Below are positions 14,207 to 22,400 of a stretch of DNA of 41,879 nucleotides, one piece after another (position 1 is the stretch's first letter; each line of letters starts with the position of its first letter). Location: positions 1 to 41,879 of IMG/VR virus record IMGVR_UViG_3300044470_000021, one strand, 5' to 3'. Source of the stretch: a virus. A program made the position numbers and the translations under genes. The notes beneath the pieces are model-generated. The model was not told where the DNA came from, searched no databases, and worked only from the letters and a program-made list of their open reading frames with translations.

Positions 14207-16212
14207 GCATACCTGCATCCGACATCGTTGGAGCAATTCCAAGCGTTCTCAGCGCGGGGGGCAGCGATGCTCTACTCAGCGGGCTTTTCCTGACGAAGAA
14301 TCCTCTCATGCCCGCATTGCAGGTGTTGAGTTTCCCCAGTACGGATGCGGTAATTGCTTTCTTCGGTCTTGCATCGGATGAGGCTGCGCTCGCCCCGACG
14401 TATTTCAATGGGTATGACAATTCGACCGTCAAGCCCAGCGCAATGCTGTTTGCTCCGTTCAATCTGACGGCCCGCGCCGCGTTCCTGCAATCCGGCAATT
14501 TGTCCGCACTCACGGAGGCGGAGTGGCAGGCGATGGCTGGGTCACTGAGTATCGTGGTTGACGGCTACACGCGCACGGCCCTGGGAATGAACTTCTCTGC
14601 GCTGTCTTCGCAATCGGCAGTGGCCACCGCGATCGCTACGGGGCTTAATGGATTTCTGACGGAAACCGGCGCGGCTGCGACATGCTCGATTGCAGCCAAG
14701 ATTCTGACCGTCGCCAGTACAGTGACCGGCGCATTCGTTCCGGGGCAGACTTTGGCCGGGGCAAGCGTCACCGCCGGATCGGTCATTGTCGCACAGTTGA
14801 CCAGCACGGAAACCGACTCGCATCTTGGCGGCATGGGAACGTATCAGCTTTCCGTCGCATCGACTGTGACGACACCCGAAGCGATGACCTCAAGCGCGGA
14901 TATTGGCTCGGCTGCGGATGGCTCAATCTCCACCACCACACTGACAATCGCCAGCGCAGTGACGGGATACTTTGCGCCGGGGCAGTTGGTCACATGCGCC
15001 GGTATCACGTCCAACTCGGTCATCCTTTCACAGTTGACGAGTACCGAAACGGACGGGCACATGGGCGGCATGGGAACGTATCAGCTTTCCCAGTCTTCCA
15101 CCGTTGCAGGCCCGGTCGCAACCTATTCGACTGGCGTTCCCGTCACCGTCGCGTGGGACAGCGTACAGACCGCCTTCGTCATCACGTCCGGCCTTACCGG
15201 GGTGCTGTCGAGCATGGGATACGCAACCGGGGCTGTGGCCGAAGACTTGAGCCTGAGTGCGGCAACCGCAGCGTATGTTTCCGCCGGGGATGCCGTCGAT
15301 ACGCCCGCAACTGCGATGGACAAGGCTGTAGCGGTCACGCAGAACTTCTGTGGCTTTACTACGCTGTGGGAACCCGATCTGGCAGACAAGCTCAACTTCA
15401 CCATTTGGAGCAACGGGCAGCTTTACAATCCGTACCTCTACACCGGATGGGACACGGACTCTCAGGCTATCATGCAGAACGTCACGGAGCCATTCGGGTG
15501 CGTCAGCAAGGCCGCAAAGTACAACGGCGTCATTGCAATCTCTGGCGATCCGAATGCGGCCTATGCTGCTGGCATAACGCTTTCTTCGATGCTTCTCAGT
15601 CAGGCTGCATTCTTGCTGGGCGCGATTGCTTCTGTGAACTTCGCGCAACCCAAGGGGCGCATCACGTTCATGTTTAAGTCGCAGTCTGGACTTCCGGTGG
15701 GCGTGACCAACTTGCAGATCAAAATCAATCTGGTCGCAAACGGGTACAACTTCTACGGGCAGTGGGCGAGCAAGGCGAATCGGTGGTCATTCTTCGCGCC
15801 CGGACAAATCCCCGGACAGAATCGTTGGCTTGATCCGTTCGTCAATCAAATCTGGATGGCCGATCAATTCCAGGTTGCCGACATGAATCTTCTGACGGCG
15901 GTTGGAATCATCCCTTACGATGAGGGCGGATACGGGTTGCTCCGCGCCGTGAAGCTCGACACGATCAACGCGGCTCTGAACTTTGGCGCAATCGTTCCGG
16001 GCGTTGCACTATCGGCGGCGGAGATTGCAGAGGTCAACATTGCCGCTGGTCAGAACGTGGCCTCGATCATCGCAACGTCGGGATGGTATCTGCAAATCCT
16101 CGATCCGGGTGCAACAATTCGCGCCGCTCGCGGAACTCCGATTCAGAATTTCTTTTTTACAGATGGAGGCGGAATCCAGAAGCTAATACTCAATTCTATA
16201 GATATGATGTAG
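14203..16212 (+). CDS. Tail sheath protein (DUF3383) with internal surface repeats
   Basis: 669 aa after GGAGG. The N-terminal and C-terminal thirds carry DUF3383 features: FLTKNPLMPALQVLSFPSTD, then ADKLNFTIWSNGQLYNPYLY, GRITFMFKSQSGLP and KANRWSFFAPGQIPGQ. The C-terminus has LQILDPGATIRAARGTP. It forms the contractile sheath. Residues ~165-310 (about 14698-15120) are an insertion of two near-identical repeats, each TVTG...PGQ...AG.....S.I..QLTSTETD.H.GGMGTYQLS. This makes the protein longer than ordinary family members of roughly 500 aa. Confidence 0.88.
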   Translation: MSIPASDIVGAIPSVLSAGGSDALLSGLFLTKNPLMPALQVLSFPSTDAVIAFFGLASDEAALAPTYFNGYDNSTVKPSAMLFAPFNLTARAAFLQSGNLSALTEAEWQAMAGSLSIVVDGYTRTALGMNFSALSSQSAVATAIATGLNGFLTETGAAATCSIAAKILTVASTVTGAFVPGQTLAGASVTAGSVIVAQLTSTETDSHLGGMGTYQLSVASTVTTPEAMTSSADIGSAADGSISTTTLTIASAVTGYFAPGQLVTCAGITSNSVILSQLTSTETDGHMGGMGTYQLSQSSTVAGPVATYSTGVPVTVAWDSVQTAFVITSGLTGVLSSMGYATGAVAEDLSLSAATAAYVSAGDAVDTPATAMDKAVAVTQNFCGFTTLWEPDLADKLNFTIWSNGQLYNPYLYTGWDTDSQAIMQNVTEPFGCVSKAAKYNGVIAISGDPNAAYAAGITLSSMLLSQAAFLLGAIASVNFAQPKGRITFMFKSQSGLPVGVTNLQIKINLVANGYNFYGQWASKANRWSFFAPGQIPGQNRWLDPFVNQIWMADQFQVADMNLLTAVGIIPYDEGGYGLLRAVKLDTINAALNFGAIVPGVALSAAEIAEVNIAAGQNVASIIATSGWYLQILDPGATIRAARGTPIQNFFFTDGGGIQKLILNSIDMM

Positions 16213-16220
16213 ACTTGTGG

Positions 16221-16226
16221 TATACT
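16221..16226 (+). promoter_or_regulatory. Extended -10 before free-standing HNH gene
   Basis: TGG-TATACT (16218-16226) followed by exactly 6 nt and ATG 16233, without a Shine-Dalgarno. It lets the inserted nuclease be transcribed independently of the tail operon, again as a leaderless message. Confidence 0.55.
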
Positions 16227-16232
16227 TGATGC

Positions 16233-16814
16233 ATGAGATATACCGAAGATCATGTAAGTACGTTTGATGCAGTGAAGTACCGGAAAGAACGAAGAATAGA
16301 ACGGGCTGAACTTGGATTGTGTACTCGCTGCGATAGGCCAAGAGTTGAAGGAAAGGCAGATTGCCAAGAGTGTCTGGATGAAACGGAAGTACGCGCAAAG
16401 GAATGGCGAGACGGTAAGCGAAAAGCGGGAGTTTGCATTTCATGTGGCAATCCTTCCGAATCAAAATTACTCCGCTGCGATAATTGTTCTAAGCGGTTGA
16501 ACGAAAGTAGCAGGCTACGACAGAAAGAAATAAAGACTGCGGTACTGATGCATTACGGAAAAGATGGAAGACTTCAATGCTGCTGGAATGGATGTAAAAC
16601 AGATGATCTCGATATGTTGACGCTAGACCATATCGAGAATGATGGAGCAGAACACAGAAAACGGTATACCAAAACCGGAAGAGGTGGGGGAGCTTGGTTG
16701 TATGACATGCTTATCCGCAACGGGTTCTCAGATGGGTTTCAAACTTTATGTGCTAACCATAACCTGAAAAAGCACATGCAGAATATTAGGAGTTCTAAGG
16801 GGAATAGACCATGA
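16233..16814 (+). CDS. Free-standing HNH homing-type endonuclease
   Basis: 193 aa. The N-terminal half holds two Cys-knuckle pairs (CTRCDRP...CQEC and CISCGNP...CDNC) in basic helices, a DNA-binding layout. The C-terminal half is an HNH core: CCWNGCKTDDLDMLTLDHIE, a GGAWLYDMLIRNGF helix, then FQTLCANHNLKKH. It splits the usually adjacent sheath and tube genes, and its DNA is visibly AT-richer than its neighbours, both signs of acquisition. The stop overlaps the tube ATG by 4 nt, so tube translation may be coupled. Confidence 0.85.
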   Translation: MRYTEDHVSTFDAVKYRKERRIERAELGLCTRCDRPRVEGKADCQECLDETEVRAKEWRDGKRKAGVCISCGNPSESKLLRCDNCSKRLNESSRLRQKEIKTAVLMHYGKDGRLQCCWNGCKTDDLDMLTLDHIENDGAEHRKRYTKTGRGGGAWLYDMLIRNGFSDGFQTLCANHNLKKHMQNIRSSKGNRP

Positions 16815-17248
16815 ATGACACGACGATCACATCCGCGAACTCGATATTTACCATCACCGTTCCCGGCCTGTTCAATTCCCCACAGCAGTTGCAGGGGTAC
16901 GCGGCGGATAAGGCTTGGACTACAGAGGGAATGCAGTTGGCGGAAACGCAGATGGGCGTGGATGGGCGTAAGACATCCGGCTATACGCCAGTCATCATCA
17001 AGCAAACCGTTTCCTTGCAGGCCGACTCGCCAAGCAAGATCATCTTCAACACCATCGCGGCGGCGACTATTGCAGCCCGTGACACATACAACATCGAGGC
17101 GACAATCTCGCTTCCCTCCACCGGCGAATCATTCACCTGCCATCGCGGGACGTTGACCAACTTCAAGCCCGTGCCGGACGCTGCAAAGGTTCTACAGCCG
17201 ATGGACTTTGTTTTGGAGTGGGAGTCGGTCACGCCGACGCTGCTGTAA
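16811..17248 (+). CDS. Tail tube protein
   Basis: 145 aa. The sequence follows a well-known small contractile-tail protein: SANSIFTITVPGLFNSPQQL, MGVDGRKTSGYTPVIIKQTV, then LQADSP and CHRGTLTNFKPVPDAAKVLQ near the end. Homologues are often mislabelled 'tail fiber'; position after the sheath and size indicate the inner tube. It starts within the HNH stop codon, and an inverted repeat follows in the downstream gap. Confidence 0.85.
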   Translation: MNDTTITSANSIFTITVPGLFNSPQQLQGYAADKAWTTEGMQLAETQMGVDGRKTSGYTPVIIKQTVSLQADSPSKIIFNTIAAATIAARDTYNIEATISLPSTGESFTCHRGTLTNFKPVPDAAKVLQPMDFVLEWESVTPTLL

Positions 17249-17255
17249 TCAAGTT

Positions 17256-17312
17256 CCGTGCGGGATTAAATCACCGGCCTGTGTTTCCTCCTTTCCATAG
17301 GTTCCCGCACGG
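17256..17312 (+). promoter_or_regulatory. Long-loop inverted repeat in chaperone leader
   Basis: CCGTGCGGGA (17256-17265) pairs with TCCCGCACGG (17303-17312) over a 37-nt loop. There is no U-run, so it is not a standard terminator. It sits between the tube and chaperone genes, 21 nt before ATG 17334, and could be an RNA processing or attenuation site. Confidence 0.45.
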
Positions 17313-17333
17313 TTAGAAAAGGGGCATCACGGC

Positions 17334-17801
17334 ATGAGAAAAGTAGCTCAGTACACGGTGACGGATGAGGGCCGCGATAAGGGCAAAGTTTTCTCCGTCA
17401 CAGAAATGTCCGCGTCTCGCGCAGAGGCGTGGGCTACTCGCGTTCTACTTGCGCTCATGGGGTCGAATGCCGATCTTCCTGAGAACTTCGATGAGCTTGG
17501 CATGTCGGGGCTGGCCGAGTTGGGGTTGAAGTCCATCGGCGGATTGAAGTGGGAGGTTGCGGAGCCTCTACTTGCTGAGATGATGGAGTGCGTACAAATC
17601 ATCCCCAACCCGGCAAAGCCCAACGTCATTCGCCCGCTGATCGAGGATGACATTGAAGAGGTTTTGACGCGCTTCAAGTTGAGAATCGAGGTGTGGAAGC
17701 TACACATGGATTTTTTGCAGGGAGGCGTCGCCTCCATCTCCCCCAACATCATGGCGGCCAAAAGTACGATCCAGTCGGCTACAAGAATGTCTCGAAAGTA
17801 A
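17334..17801 (+). CDS. Tail assembly chaperone, short form (G-type)
   Basis: 155 aa, ATG 17334 after AAAAGGGG. It is an acidic helical protein (DLPENFDELGMSGLAELGLK then WEVAEPLLAEMMEC) directly before the tape measure gene, the position of lambda G-like chaperones that coat the tape measure during tail assembly. The end of the frame carries a slippery heptamer and overlaps a second frame in -1 phase, so this is the unshifted product. Confidence 0.85.
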   Translation: MRKVAQYTVTDEGRDKGKVFSVTEMSASRAEAWATRVLLALMGSNADLPENFDELGMSGLAELGLKSIGGLKWEVAEPLLAEMMECVQIIPNPAKPNVIRPLIEDDIEEVLTRFKLRIEVWKLHMDFLQGGVASISPNIMAAKSTIQSATRMSRK

Positions 17802-17938
17802 TCGGCACCCTGATCTCCAAGCGCGTTGCGACGCTTCACGAACTGGATACGGTCTACGGAGTTGAAGACGCATACAATCTTTTGGAGGTAGTGATTGTAG
17901 ACGGGGCAAACAGTTTACTATCTCAGGGAGCGAAGTAA
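17334..17938 (+). CDS. Tail assembly chaperone, -1 frameshift fusion (GT-type)
   Basis: A -1 shift at TTTTTTG (17711-17717) joins the first ~128 residues of the G-type protein to a frame open from 17693 to 17938. The downstream part reads GYKNVSKVIGTLISKRVATL and LHELDTVYGVEDAYNLLEVV, a compact T-like domain with no start of its own near a ribosome-binding site. By analogy with lambda G/GT, the fusion is the minor product that recruits the tape measure. Coordinates are the outer limits of a two-frame product. Confidence 0.8.
17711..17735 (+). promoter_or_regulatory. Programmed -1 frameshift signal
   Basis: Slippery T-TTT-TTG (17711-17717), in the X-XXY-YYZ register of the chaperone frame, is followed 3 nt later by a hairpin GGAGGC-GTC-GCCTCC (17721-17735). 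Both parts of a canonical -1 signal are present exactly where the two chaperone frames overlap. Confidence 0.85.
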
Positions 17939-17941
17939 CCG

Positions 17942-19888
17942 ATGCCGACGATCATTGATGAATTAATCGTGCGTGTCGGGCTAGATCCCAGCGGAATCAC
18001 GTCTAAAACCCCAGGGGTAACGAAACACCTGAAAGACGTTGACGACGCAACCAAGAAAAACACAGATGGACTCAAGAAAGTAACGGCTGCTTCTAAAGAG
18101 ACGGGAACGGGCTTTGCGTCCCTCGCGCTGAGTGCGGGTAAGTTCCTTGCCGTGCTGGGCGGCACGGTAGCGATCAAGAACTTCATCGTCGATTCGGTCA
18201 CGGCGAATACAGCCCTTGAGAGGATGTCGCAGAACCTCAACATAGGGGTAACGTCCCTCTCGGCATGGGGAAGCGCGGCACGGGGGCTTGGCGGCTCGGC
18301 GCAGGGCATCCTAAGCACGTTTCAGATGCTCTCCGCAGCCCGGTATCAGCTATTCAATGGATCAGGAGAGATGCCCGCCGTTGGGCGGTACTTCACGCAG
18401 ATCGGATTAGCCCCCGGCGAACTGAATGCCCCGCATGAGCAGCAGATGTTGGACATTCAGAAGTACAGCCTCAATAGGTTCGGGGCCGGCGGAAAATATA
18501 CCGATTCGCAGCGCGAGACGGCGTATCAGGCGGGGCTGGCCGGTGGACTATCCCCGGACATGATGAACCTGATTTTGATGCCGGGGCAGCAACTCAAGGA
18601 CTATCTGAAGACGATGAAGGGGCTGGCGCCGTCGGATAAACAGGCGATGGAGCAGACCCAACTTCTGAAGTCTATGGTGATGATCGGGCTGGACTATCGA
18701 AAGCTCGGTTATGACCTGCTTGAATTGCTGAATCCCGTAGCCGAGGCCGCAAACAGGTTTCTCGTATGGGTCAACAAACAGACCCCCGCGGAGCGGGACA
18801 CGATACTTGGCGGGGCCGGGATACTTGGGACTCTGGGGACATGGCTGGCGGGAAGTTGGTTTGCCAAGAAGATCGGGAAGGCTGTAGGGACTGGGATCGG
18901 TGGTGGCGCGGCTACGGGGGCCGGAGAGCAGGTTGTCGAGAGGGCGGCGGCGAAGACGGTTGCTGAAAACGCGGCGGAGATTGCAGCCGCTAACGCAGCA
19001 GAGGCGGGCGGTGTTGGGGCTGTGGTGGCCGGAGCAGGGGCGGCGGAGGTTGGGACGGGTGGACTTGCCACGCCAATAATTATCGGGGCTGTAATCGCCG
19101 TGCTTGCAGGATTGGGAATATGGTGGCTGATAGATAAAGTCAAGAAGGATGGCTGGTCTGGGAGTGGGGATTCCGCCGCGTGGCAGGAGACAAAGGATTT
19201 CTGGTCTTCCGTGGGGAGCGGCATCGCTACCGCAGCCAAGGCCGTAGGACGCGGAACGGAAGCGGCGGGTAAGTGGGGTGCGAACCTCACCGGAGACGCC
19301 TTTACAAAGGCCGCTGAGGGATTGCGCCACTTCGCCTATCCCGATGCTGGCAAGATGGCGATTGGATACGGCCATCAGATTTTGCCCGGAGAGAACTTCG
19401 CAGGCGGGGTCACGACTGCACAGGCCGATGCGCTTTACAAATCCGACATGGGGAAGGCGCAAGCGACCGTCGCCAAGCTCACCGCCGGACTCAAACTAAG
19501 CAAGAACCAACTTGGCGCACTCGCCGATTATCAGTTCAATACCGGCGCACTGGCGAACTCGCACATTCTCGCCCTGATTCGTGCTGGGAAGTATGACGAG
19601 GCTGCAAAGGCATTCGAGACATCGCGGGTCACGTCGCGCGGAGTCTACAACCCCGGCCTATTCAGTCGCCGTCGGGGTGAAGAGCGCATGTTCCTCAATG
19701 GCATTCCCGGCGCATCCAGCGCGGCGGCGTACACTCCATCCTCGCAGACCAGCAGCCGGCGCGTGACGACGAACATAGGCGAAGTCCACGTCCACACCAC
19801 CGCGTCCGACGCTCACGGAATCGCTAAGGACATGAAGTCTTCGCTCGATTACAGGTTCGCAGTTCAGGCACAGGCGGGCCTTGGATAA
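17942..19888 (+). CDS. Tape measure protein with embedded GH24-type lysozyme domain
   Basis: 648 aa. The N-terminal ~290 residues are helical (LKDVDDATKKNTDGLKKVTA). An Ala/Gly-rich region follows with a membrane-like segment near 380-400 (PIIIGAVIAVLAGLGIWWLI). Residues ~455-595 are a phage lysozyme: E459 in AEGLRHFAYPD, D468, then AIGYGH, and later the family tail RRRGEERMFLNG. The tape measure sets tail length, and the lysozyme probably opens peptidoglycan during DNA entry. The usual catalytic Thr before IGYGH is Ala473 here. Confidence 0.85.
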   Translation: MPTIIDELIVRVGLDPSGITSKTPGVTKHLKDVDDATKKNTDGLKKVTAASKETGTGFASLALSAGKFLAVLGGTVAIKNFIVDSVTANTALERMSQNLNIGVTSLSAWGSAARGLGGSAQGILSTFQMLSAARYQLFNGSGEMPAVGRYFTQIGLAPGELNAPHEQQMLDIQKYSLNRFGAGGKYTDSQRETAYQAGLAGGLSPDMMNLILMPGQQLKDYLKTMKGLAPSDKQAMEQTQLLKSMVMIGLDYRKLGYDLLELLNPVAEAANRFLVWVNKQTPAERDTILGGAGILGTLGTWLAGSWFAKKIGKAVGTGIGGGAATGAGEQVVERAAAKTVAENAAEIAAANAAEAGGVGAVVAGAGAAEVGTGGLATPIIIGAVIAVLAGLGIWWLIDKVKKDGWSGSGDSAAWQETKDFWSSVGSGIATAAKAVGRGTEAAGKWGANLTGDAFTKAAEGLRHFAYPDAGKMAIGYGHQILPGENFAGGVTTAQADALYKSDMGKAQATVAKLTAGLKLSKNQLGALADYQFNTGALANSHILALIRAGKYDEAAKAFETSRVTSRGVYNPGLFSRRRGEERMFLNGIPGASSAAAYTPSSQTSSRRVTTNIGEVHVHTTASDAHGIAKDMKSSLDYRFAVQAQAGLG

Positions 19889-20577
19889 TGCCACTCATCC
19901 CCATCCCGGACGTTCCAAACTCCCCTGGCGTTCCATCTGTGCCGCGCTCAGGTGCGGCCCCGTCTACGGTGACATCGCTAGGGCCGATTCAATCTGTTCT
20001 GAATAACTCCCTCCAAACCGTGCAACAGTGGGGGATTTATCCGGTTGGGTCTGCGATCCAACTGGGCGCGAGCAGCGATGCAAACGCCGTTCTTTCTACC
20101 AACAGGTTTGAATATATCAAGGAAATGCACGTCAGTGACTTCCCTATTGAAGAGGGCGGATTCGCCAGCTACAACAAAGTTGAGATGCCGGGGCAGCCGA
20201 AGGTGACGCTGATCTTGGATGGGACACTGGAAGACCGCGCCGCATTCTTTACTGCGCTCGATGCGGCAGTGAAATCTACCGCTCTATATGATGTTGTCAC
20301 CCCAGAAGCTCAATATCTCAATTGCACACTTGAGAAATACAGCTATCAGCGAACGAATGAGAAGGGCGCGAATCTGATTGCAGTCGAGATTCCGCTCAAA
20401 GAGATTCGGCCTGTTACGTTCGCAGTGGTGACGACGCAAATCAACATCCCGCAAGCCCTCAGCGCGTTCGCACAGAAAAGCGGCGGCGTGGTGCAATCGC
20501 AGCCTCTACACTTCACCAAACTTAGCGAGATTCCGACTTCTGTCCCGCTGCTGATTCTGTCTCCGAGGATGCAATAA
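19888..20577 (+). CDS. Baseplate/tail-tip protein (Dit-like adaptor)
   Basis: 229 aa, overlapping the tape measure by 1 nt. A Pro-rich N-terminus is followed by the recognisable block SDFPIEEGGFASYNKVEMPG and KVTLILDGTLEDRAAFFTAL. Next come LYDVVTPEAQYLNC and ANLIAVEIPLKEIRPVTF. This block is typical of the protein that follows the tape measure in DUF3383/DUF2612 phages and connects tube to baseplate hub. The detailed fold assignment is inferred. Confidence 0.75.
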   Translation: MPLIPIPDVPNSPGVPSVPRSGAAPSTVTSLGPIQSVLNNSLQTVQQWGIYPVGSAIQLGASSDANAVLSTNRFEYIKEMHVSDFPIEEGGFASYNKVEMPGQPKVTLILDGTLEDRAAFFTALDAAVKSTALYDVVTPEAQYLNCTLEKYSYQRTNEKGANLIAVEIPLKEIRPVTFAVVTTQINIPQALSAFAQKSGGVVQSQPLHFTKLSEIPTSVPLLILSPRMQ

Positions 20578-20876
20578 TGCTGCAAGTCCCTCTACAGGCC
20601 GTCCCTAACCAACAGGTGCAAACCGTACTTGGAGGGCAGAACTGTTCGATCACGGTCTATCAGAAGCCGCAGGGATTGTTTGTGGACTTGAGCGTGGGCG
20701 GCGTAGTTTGTTCCACGGGGATTCTCGCGCTCAACGGAACGCCGCTCTGCCCGTTCGGATACGCTCCGTTTGTTGGCTATCTCATCTTCATAGACACGCA
20801 GGGTTCGAGCGATCCTACTTACGATGGACTCGCGGGTAGATACCAGATGATCTATCTGACCGAGGCGGAACTATGA
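20577..20876 (+). CDS. Baseplate plug protein (Pam3 gp18-like)
   Basis: 99 aa with GAGG upstream. The short beta-rich pattern fits the baseplate-plug family known from cyanophage Pam3: QVPLQAVPNQQVQTVLGGQN, SITVYQ, LSVGGVVCSTGILALNGTPL, then GYLIFIDTQG and a Tyr/Leu-ending tail. It would seal the hub interior between the adaptor and the hub encoded next. Confidence 0.7.
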   Translation: MLQVPLQAVPNQQVQTVLGGQNCSITVYQKPQGLFVDLSVGGVVCSTGILALNGTPLCPFGYAPFVGYLIFIDTQGSSDPTYDGLAGRYQMIYLTEAEL

Positions 20877-21736
20877 GCGATAATTCCTTCACAAACAAGA
20901 AAGAATTGCGCTTCGTTTTCACTCTGGCGATCCCCGGCACGACGATCATCATTGACGGGTTGCGCGCCATTGTGGAGATAGAGAAGGGCGGCGGAAATCA
21001 GATGGGAACGCTTCACACGCAGATTTATGGCGTGAGTCAGAGCGACATGAACTCCATCACGACGCTTACCTATGACCCCGTCAATATCACGAAGAACACA
21101 ATCCAGGTCTTCGCAATCGACGGCGATCAAGAGACGATGGTTTTTCAGGGTGACATTCGGCAAGCGTGGGGAGATTATCGTTCGATGCCGGATGTGTTTC
21201 TCATGGTCGAAGCGTTTACGAACGTCATCAACAAACTCACCCCGGCGACTCCTACCAGCTACAAAGGGTCTGTGTCCGTAGTGAACGCGATGAACGATCT
21301 TGCGAATGCGATGGGACTGACTTTTGAGAACAATGGAGTCAGTACGCAGATGGCAAAGGTGGCGCTCTCTGGGACATTGCATGACCAGGCCATGAGTCTC
21401 GCGCAGGCGGCGGGAATCGACATCTACATCGACGATAAAATCCTTGCCATCTGCCCGCGCAACATGCCGCGACAGTTCAACACGATGGCTCTGATTTCCC
21501 CCACTACGGGGCTGATCGGATATCCCACATTCGATGCGTTCGGCGTGGTGCTAAAAACGCTCTTCAATCCTGCAATCATGTTCGGTGGACATATTCAGGT
21601 TGTGTCCAGCCTACCCCGCGCGTGTGGGAAGTTCTTTGTTTCATCTATCGACCATTGGCTTGAAAGTGAGAAGCCCGGTGGACGGTGGGAGTCAACGGTT
21701 ATAGGGACGAAAAACGACGATGGCAGTTCAACCTAA
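20873..21736 (+). CDS. Baseplate hub protein (gp27/gp44-like)
   Basis: 287 aa, start overlapping the plug stop by 4 nt. Strand-rich N-terminus (FVFTLAIPGTTIIIDGLRAI) with NQMGTLHTQIYGVS, then FQGDIRQAWGDY, a domain with SYKGSVSVVNAMNDLANAMG, and DIYIDDKILAICP. This order resembles the double-barrel hub proteins of simple contractile phages (Mu gp44-type). The position between plug and spike genes supports the call. Confidence 0.75.
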   Translation: MSDNSFTNKKELRFVFTLAIPGTTIIIDGLRAIVEIEKGGGNQMGTLHTQIYGVSQSDMNSITTLTYDPVNITKNTIQVFAIDGDQETMVFQGDIRQAWGDYRSMPDVFLMVEAFTNVINKLTPATPTSYKGSVSVVNAMNDLANAMGLTFENNGVSTQMAKVALSGTLHDQAMSLAQAAGIDIYIDDKILAICPRNMPRQFNTMALISPTTGLIGYPTFDAFGVVLKTLFNPAIMFGGHIQVVSSLPRACGKFFVSSIDHWLESEKPGGRWESTVIGTKNDDGSST

Positions 21737-22400
21737 TTCGGTTTCTCTCGGTTCGTTTCGTCCTACTACAACGTCGGGCGAATACAACAATGTCAGTTTT
21801 GCAATCAGGCAAGCTCTGGCCAAAATGCAGACAGCGACATTGGTGGAGGTGATGGCTTGCTCGAATGACGGTGGACTCTCGCCAGTTGGGACGGTAGATG
21901 TCCGGCCTATGGTGAATCAGATTGACGGGAGCAACCCTCCGAATCCGACTCCGTTTGTGACCATCTACGACGTGCCTTACATGCGGATTCAGGGCGGCTC
22001 GAACGCAGTCATCATAGACCCGCAAGTGGGAGACATTGGAATCGCGGTGTTCGCCAGCCGGGACATAAGCAAGGTGCAATCGACGAAGGCGCAAGCGAAT
22101 CCGGGCAGCTACCGGCAATACGATCTTGGAGATGCGCTCTATGTCGGCGGCTTGCTCAACGGAACTCCCTTGCAGTACATCCTATTTACGGATGCGGGAA
22201 TCTCGATTGTGTCGCCTGCAACGGTAGCAATCACGGCCCCGACAATCGCTATGGATGGCACGGTGGATGGCATCATTATGACGGGAGACGCCAACGCTAC
22301 AGACAACCTGCATGTTGGATCGGGAGATAGCGGAATCTTCGCATCCTCTGACGGAAAAACAGTAACAGTGCAAGACGGGATAATCATCGACATATCATGA
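21720..22400 (+). CDS. Baseplate spike protein (Gp138 N-terminal domain)
   Basis: 226 aa, overlapping the hub end by 17 bp. The OB-fold-like N-terminal half has ATLVEVMACSNDG, VGTVDVRPMVNQIDG, PYMRIQGGSNAVIIDPQVGD and IGIAVFASRDIS, the Gp138/gpV spike pattern. The C-terminal third is repetitive short beta-strands ending in a hydrophobic tip (ITAPTIAMDGTVDG). As a trimer it pierces the outer membrane during contraction. Confidence 0.85.
   Translation: MAVQPNSVSLGSFRPTTTSGEYNNVSFAIRQALAKMQTATLVEVMACSNDGGLSPVGTVDVRPMVNQIDGSNPPNPTPFVTIYDVPYMRIQGGSNAVIIDPQVGDIGIAVFASRDISKVQSTKAQANPGSYRQYDLGDALYVGGLLNGTPLQYILFTDAGISIVSPATVAITAPTIAMDGTVDGIIMTGDANATDNLHVGSGDSGIFASSDGKTVTVQDGIIIDIS

Noticed and set aside
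14682-15677. Plus-strand 331-aa frame inside the sheath gene
   Set aside because: Out-of-frame shadow with Arg/His-rich composition; the sheath frame is continuous and well matched.
18548-19462. Minus-strand 304-aa frame
   Set aside because: Antisense shadow of the tape measure.
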